The notes beneath the pieces were generated by a model. That model was not told the DNA's origin and ran no database searches. It was given only the letters and a program-made list of their open reading frames with translations. A DNA stretch of 44,483 nucleotides, taken from NCBI GenBank assembly GCA_004556705.1, contig SFGA01000010.1:1-44483 (forward strand), written 5' to 3'. Of the stretch, positions 40,759 to 44,483 are shown piece after piece. The first letter of the stretch is position 1. Every line of letters begins with the position of its first letter. The translations under genes and the position numbers were made by a program. The DNA is from Ruminococcus sp. Lineage in GTDB: Bacteria; Bacillota; Clostridia; Oscillospirales; Acutalibacteraceae.

Positions 40759-41706
40759 TTATTCGTCAAGCAATGCAGCGCCGATAACGCCTGCATCGTT
40801 GCCGAGCTTAGCAGAGCAAATTGTAGTTTGCTCCTCGGAATATACGCTATATCTTTCCTGATAAACAATCTTTCTGACGGGCTCAAGAAGATACTCTCTT
40901 TCATATCCTATTCCGCCGCCGACGCAAAGCATCTTAGGCTGGAATGTGTTTATAACGTTTGTTATACCGATTGAAAGATAATGAACATACCAATCAACAA
41001 GCTTTTTACCTGCTTCATCGCCTGCACGCATTGCGTCAAAAGCTGTTTTTCCGTTAGCCTTATCAATGTCTCCGCCAACAATTTCCCACATCTTAGAGTC
41101 TTTATTTTCAAGCATTGATTTTTTAGTCTCACGAATTAAAGCAGTAGCCGAGGAATAAGCCTCCCAACAGCCCTTTCTTCCGCAGGTGCAAAGCTCACCG
41201 TCTGCGCAGATAACCATATGGCCCATTTCGCCTGCCGCACCGTTACAGCCGCTGAGAATTTTGCCGTCAACAATAATACCCGAGCCGACGCCTGTTCCGA
41301 GTGTGATAGCAGCAAAATTATTAACTCCGCCGCCTGCGCCTGCCTTAGCCTCTCCGAGAGCAGCGCAATTAGCGTCATTTTCTATATAAATAGGCTTGTC
41401 AAAATGACTCTGCAATATTTTTCTCGCAGGAACATTTGAAAAACCGAGATTGTTTGCATACTGAATTATTCCAAAATGCTTTTCAACCGAGCCGGGAGTT
41501 CCTACACCGATCGAACTAACGTCTGCAAGAGTAATTCCTGCATCCTCGATAGCCATTTCAACAGCTTTTGCAACGTCCGCTAAAATTTCAACAGCAGGAC
41601 GAGGGCAAGCGGTAGGCATTTTGCCCTTACCGACAATTTTATAAAATTCATCCACTACACCGGCAACAATATTTGTTCCGCCGAGATCAACACCAATTCT
41701 GTACAT
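40759..41706 (-). CDS. glcK: ROK-family glucokinase
   Basis: A 315-residue ROK kinase. ATP loop GVDLGGTNI, substrate site ENDANCAALGEA, GTGVGSG and the zinc motif CTCGRKGCWE are complete, in contrast to the ROK kinase at 33524. It probably phosphorylates glucose. The ATG at 41706 lies 5 bases after GGAGG. Its placement between hprK and murB links it to carbon-catabolite control and wall-precursor supply; this is inference. Confidence 0.9.
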   Translation of the reverse strand: MYRIGVDLGGTNIVAGVVDEFYKIVGKGKMPTACPRPAVEILADVAKAVEMAIEDAGITLADVSSIGVGTPGSVEKHFGIIQYANNLGFSNVPARKILQSHFDKPIYIENDANCAALGEAKAGAGGGVNNFAAITLGTGVGSGIIVDGKILSGCNGAAGEMGHMVICADGELCTCGRKGCWEAYSSATALIRETKKSMLENKDSKMWEIVGGDIDKANGKTAFDAMRAGDEAGKKLVDWYVHYLSIGITNVINTFQPKMLCVGGGIGYEREYLLEPVRKIVYQERYSVYSEEQTTICSAKLGNDAGVIGAALLDE

Positions 41707-41738
41707 AACATCCTCCAAAAAAGTAATATATTTTCAAT

Positions 41739-42704
41739 TTAATAACTTTGCCAAATTTCAAGCTCTTCGGGTTTTGGCTCTTCTTCCTGCATACCAAGCT
41801 GATGAAGAAGCTCTTTTGCGGCATTATAGCCCATTTTCTTTTGCCTGTTGTTCATAGCAGCAACCTCAATGATAATTGCAAGGTTTCTGCCCGGCTTAAC
41901 GGGTACTACCGTAATAGGCAAATTGACGTTCATAATATTTATATATTCGGTATCAACGCCCATTCTGTCATAAACCTTGTCGGGATTCCATTGTTCGAGC
42001 TTAACAACCATATTGATTTTTTCAGAAAGCTTAACTGCACCCATACCGAAAATACGGCGTGCGTTTACTATACCGATACCACGAAGCTCAATAAAGTGGC
42101 GAATATTATCGGGAGCAGAGCCAACTAAGGTTTTTGCGGATACCTTTCTTATCTCAACCGCATCGTCTGCGATAAGTCTGTGACCGCGCTTGATAAGCTC
42201 AACGGCGGTTTCACTCTTACCTACGCCGCTGTCGCCGACAATCAAAACGCCTTCGCCGTAAACCTCAACCAAAACACCGTGCCTCGTAATACGCTCTGCA
42301 AGCTCGGTGCCGAGATAGCTGATGAGTGCCGACATACAGCTTGAAGTCGGCTCGGCAGTTCTGAAAAGCGGTACATTATACTTTTGCGCAAGCTCTTTGG
42401 CACACTCGGGCAGTTCAAGATTTCTTGTAATTAAAACAAAGGGCGGCTTGTGGCTCATCAATCTTTCAATGCTTGCAAATTGCTCCTCGGGAGGAAGCTT
42501 TTTAATAAGCTCAATTTCCGAAAGTCCGAGAAACTGTGCACGCTCGGCATCAAAGAAAGCGTCTCTGTCAACCAAAAGCAAGCCGGGTCTGTTTACATCG
42601 GGTGAACAAATAGTATGCTCTTTGAAATCCTCGGGTAAATAGATGACTTCAAAGTCAAATTCTTTAATCACCTTATCAAGTGATACAAAATACTTGGCAG
42701 ACAA
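41739..42704 (-). CDS. hprK: HPr kinase/phosphorylase
   Basis: A 321-residue bifunctional enzyme phosphorylating Ser46 of HPr, the central switch of catabolite repression in gram-positives. Walker A is GDSGVGKSETAVEL, the HprK signature is IELRGIGIVNARRIFG, and the C-terminal VPVKPGRNLAIIIEV is typical. A TTG start at 42704 is proposed: GGAGG lies 7 bases upstream and the nearby ATG is out of frame. First in a cluster with glcK-murB-rapZ-whiA. Confidence 0.95.
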   Translation of the reverse strand: MSAKYFVSLDKVIKEFDFEVIYLPEDFKEHTICSPDVNRPGLLLVDRDAFFDAERAQFLGLSEIELIKKLPPEEQFASIERLMSHKPPFVLITRNLELPECAKELAQKYNVPLFRTAEPTSSCMSALISYLGTELAERITRHGVLVEVYGEGVLIVGDSGVGKSETAVELIKRGHRLIADDAVEIRKVSAKTLVGSAPDNIRHFIELRGIGIVNARRIFGMGAVKLSEKINMVVKLEQWNPDKVYDRMGVDTEYINIMNVNLPITVVPVKPGRNLAIIIEVAAMNNRQKKMGYNAAKELLHQLGMQEEEPKPEELEIWQSY

Positions 42705-42791
42705 GCATATCCCTCCAAAATAATGTTTGTAGCTATTATAAACTATAAATCAAATCAATTCCATACTTTTTTGCAAAAAAATTGTAAATAT

Positions 42792-43919
42792 CTAACAGTA
42801 TTTTTTTATGAAATCACCCATTTCGTCGATTACGTCCTCAGCTTGCGGAAAAACTCCCATTGCATTTAAGTATCCGTGCCCCATCCCGTTGTAAACAACA
42901 GCTTTTACGGGAACCCCTGCAGCGTGTAATTTCCGTGCCCAAGCAATATTTTCAATTTTAAGATAATCGAGCGCACCGACTGAAATTAAGGTCGGAGGAT
43001 TTCCGCTTGCATCAAAGCTATACGGATTTAATCGAATATCGGGCTCGGAAATATCAAAAACGCTGTCAAAGCTGTCAGTCATCATTTCAAGCTGACGAGT
43101 TATGCAACGGGAAAGCTTTTTCTGCGACGGCTCATATTTGAAATTTTTAATGCTCTTATTAAAATATTCATCCTCAATACCCATCGGATTTAACGAAGCA
43201 TATAAAAGTATCTGCCCCATGACTCTTCCGTTTTCTTTATTGGCAGTCGAAATGTATTGAGCAAGATTGCCGCCAGCGCTGTCGCCGCAAACAAAAATTT
43301 TTGATTTATCAAAGCCGAGCTTTTCCGCATTATCGTAAATGTACTCGAATACTTTTTGACAATCATAATACAATGTAGGATAAGGATTTTCGGGTATAAG
43401 ACGGTATTCAACGCTGATAACGGGCATATTGAATTTCTCGACAAAGACCTTCCACGCCTCGTCATAAGGAGTCATACTTCCCGCAATAAAAGCTCCGCCG
43501 TGCATAAAATACAAACAGCCGTTTTCGGAAGAACAGTTTTTATTTTTATAAATTCTAATGGGTATTTCGTATCCGTCATCTGCTGTAACCGTGCTGTCGG
43601 AAATATCAACACCTCCCCTGACGCAAACCGCACTTGAAGTCTTATCGCATACAGCACGGAAAGAAGAGAGCATTTTTTCGTTAAATTTAATTTTAATTCT
43701 CTTGATGACAAATTCGGGAAGCAAACGCATTGATTTAGCGGTTTTACCCATAGGTCCGCCGAGAAGTCGAGGGTCAATGCCAAGCGGCGATACGGCGTCA
43801 GGCGCATATTTTACCGTTATGGGCAAAGAGCCGCACATTTCAGTATGTTGAGTTTGCTTCAGCTCGTTTAGGAACTCATCCGTGTACCACTTTTTGTCCC
43901 AGCTCTTTTTCTTTTTCAT
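42792..43919 (-). CDS. Alpha/beta-hydrolase of the hormone-sensitive lipase (HSL) type
   Basis: A 375-residue esterase. The oxyanion motif HGGAFIAGS, the nucleophile motif GDSAGGNLA (Ser), and a catalytic His in GMGHGYLN are all present; the Asp lies probably in the C-terminal SVGALDYL region. No signal peptide: the first 15 residues are strongly basic, then a hydrophilic part. Substrate unknown, possibly short-chain acyl or acetyl esters on sugars. ATG (43919) follows GAGG by nine bases; an earlier TTG is less likely. Confidence 0.88.
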   Translation of the reverse strand: MKKKKSWDKKWYTDEFLNELKQTQHTEMCGSLPITVKYAPDAVSPLGIDPRLLGGPMGKTAKSMRLLPEFVIKRIKIKFNEKMLSSFRAVCDKTSSAVCVRGGVDISDSTVTADDGYEIPIRIYKNKNCSSENGCLYFMHGGAFIAGSMTPYDEAWKVFVEKFNMPVISVEYRLIPENPYPTLYYDCQKVFEYIYDNAEKLGFDKSKIFVCGDSAGGNLAQYISTANKENGRVMGQILLYASLNPMGIEDEYFNKSIKNFKYEPSQKKLSRCITRQLEMMTDSFDSVFDISEPDIRLNPYSFDASGNPPTLISVGALDYLKIENIAWARKLHAAGVPVKAVVYNGMGHGYLNAMGVFPQAEDVIDEMGDFIKKYC

Positions 43920-43949
43920 GTAAACTATCCTCAAAAATCGTTTTTTTAC

Positions 43950-43977
43950 ATTGTATCATAAAACAAATCAATTTCAA
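43950..43977 (-). promoter_or_regulatory. Promoter of the HSL-type esterase
   Basis: On the minus strand TTGAAA (43972-43977), 16 bases, TACAAT (43950-43955) with upstream TG. Confidence 0.55.
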
Positions 43978-44066
43978 AACAAAAATCCATATATTAACAT
44001 TTATAACAAAGACAATTTTGCAAATGATATACTTGCAGACGCAAATAAAGAAAAGGGGTGTTTTTA

Positions 44067-44246
44067 ATGGCTACAGTACCCGAGGCAAAGGAAGCTCTCA
44101 ATAAGTTCAAAATGGAAGCTGCTTCTGAAGTAGGCGTAAATTTGAAGCAGGGCTACAACGGTGATCTCACATCTAAGCAGGCAGGTTCAGTCGGCGGTCA
44201 GATGGTTAAGAAGATGATCAAGGCTTACGAAGACAGCATGAAATAA
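44067..44246 (+). CDS. Alpha/beta-type small acid-soluble spore protein
   Basis: A 59-residue SASP that coats and protects spore DNA. The central EAASEVGV fits the region cut by the germination protease, and the family block GDLTSKQAGSVGGQMVKKMI follows. The ATG at 44067 has AAGGGGTG upstream; a GTG at 44058 would lie in that site. A forespore sigma-G promoter is expected, but only a poor match (TATACTT near 44028) is seen. The gene marks the organism as spore-forming. Confidence 0.93.
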   Translation: MATVPEAKEALNKFKMEAASEVGVNLKQGYNGDLTSKQAGSVGGQMVKKMIKAYEDSMK

Positions 44247-44270
44247 GGTTGTTATATTTTCGGACAAAAA

Positions 44271-44302
44271 GGTCTGTCGGAATACCGGCAGACCGATTTT
44301 TT
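44271..44302 (+). terminator. Terminator of the SASP gene
   Basis: GGTCTGTCGG (44271-44280) and CCGGCAGACC (44285-44294) around AATA, then TTTTTT. One G-U pair. Confidence 0.92.
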
Positions 44303-44391
44303 GCTAAAATTCAGCTGTAAGATATAAAACGACGAATATTTAGGCTTTATGCAATAAATGTATCCTAACTGAATATAACTAACTAATCATG

Positions 44392-44462
44392 ACCACCGGT
44401 TGAACCGGTGGTTTGCACAGCCCCTATAAGGGGCGATTACTGGCTTAGCCCCTGAAAGGGGC
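44392..44462. repeat. Cluster of three GC-rich hairpins, likely end of an IS200/IS605-type element or similar repeat
   Basis: ACCACCGG-CCGGTGGT (44392-44412), then GCCCC-TATAA-GGGGC (44420-44434) and GCCCC-TGAAA-GGGGC (44448-44462). Subterminal hairpins of this kind mark IS200/IS605 ends and their guide-RNA region. The window stops before any transposase, so the call is an inference, supported by a change from the AT-rich spacer before it. Confidence 0.45.
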
Positions 44463-44483
44463 ACTGAAAGTTTAGCACCGCAT

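Noticed and set aside
42768..42781. Terminator after the esterase gene
   Set aside because: TTTTTTGCAAAAAA is palindromic but has a two-base GC core, too weak for an intrinsic terminator.
1..44483. CRISPR array
   Set aside because: No regularly spaced direct repeats were seen anywhere, and no cas-like proteins.

Overview
The window looks like the chromosome of a spore-forming, low-to-moderate-GC Firmicute of class Clostridia, most likely a gut Oscillospiraceae/Ruminococcaceae-type organism. The basis is a set of family markers: an alpha/beta-type small acid-soluble spore protein, SpoIIM and a CwlD-type amidase for sporulation; a gram-positive hprK / murB / rapZ / whiA cluster; an lysine riboswitch of the Firmicute type; yajC followed by a TIGR04086 membrane protein; and a sialic-acid catabolic locus typical of host-associated bacteria. 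The taxonomic placement is an inference. No phage, plasmid or CRISPR locus is visible. The right end (from about 44392) carries three compact GC-rich hairpins resembling the end of an IS200/IS605-type element, so the window may be a whole contig that stops in a repeat.

Layout. 1-4723: tepA, ftsK/spoIIIE, a ComEC-like metallo-beta-lactamase protein and a DUF3006 protein. 4746-6846: rpsB-tsf with a strong promoter, a structured leader and an EF-Ts enlarged by an internal insertion. 6894-8048: an MreB/Mbl actin homologue, then tRNA-Leu(UAG) on the minus strand. 8157-10924: an intracellular glycoside hydrolase family 2 enzyme and a WYL regulator. 11026-14611: lower glycolysis (pgk, tpiA, gpmI). 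14727-15433: an AbrB-like regulator and a DUF188 protein. 15462-19021 (minus): a lysine operon asd-dapA-dapB plus a free-standing double-ACT protein, preceded by a lysine riboswitch and its terminator. 19070-22813: queA, tgt, yajC, TIGR04086 protein, spoIIM; xerD converges on spoIIM and overlaps it.

23820-24506 has no recognisable large gene, but holds several hairpins and a consensus minus-strand promoter, so an unannotated RNA or small peptide is possible. 24507-27640 (minus) is cwlD-radA-DUF6873-small protein. 27798-30114 (minus) is the most unusual block: four tandem cistrons of unrecognised membrane proteins built from two modules, A (anchor plus extracytoplasmic domain) and B (three membrane helices with a shared KL-x3-Y-x5-P-x10-G signature). 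One protein is an A-B fusion, one is A only, one is B only, and one B copy is split by an in-frame TAG stop.

30319-33363 (minus) holds ilvE and typA. 33524-36129 is a sialic-acid locus: a ROK kinase and NanE on the minus strand, diverging from NanA. 36207-38033 encodes an asparagine synthetase that has lost the Cys2 nucleophile and other glutaminase-site residues, predicting ammonia dependence. 38077-42704 (minus) is hprK, a glucokinase-type ROK kinase, murB, rapZ and whiA. 42792-43919 is an HSL-type esterase, and 44067-44246 is the spore protein. Most start codons were re-chosen by Shine-Dalgarno spacing; GTG or TTG starts are proposed for mreB, asd, cwlD, typA, murB and hprK.
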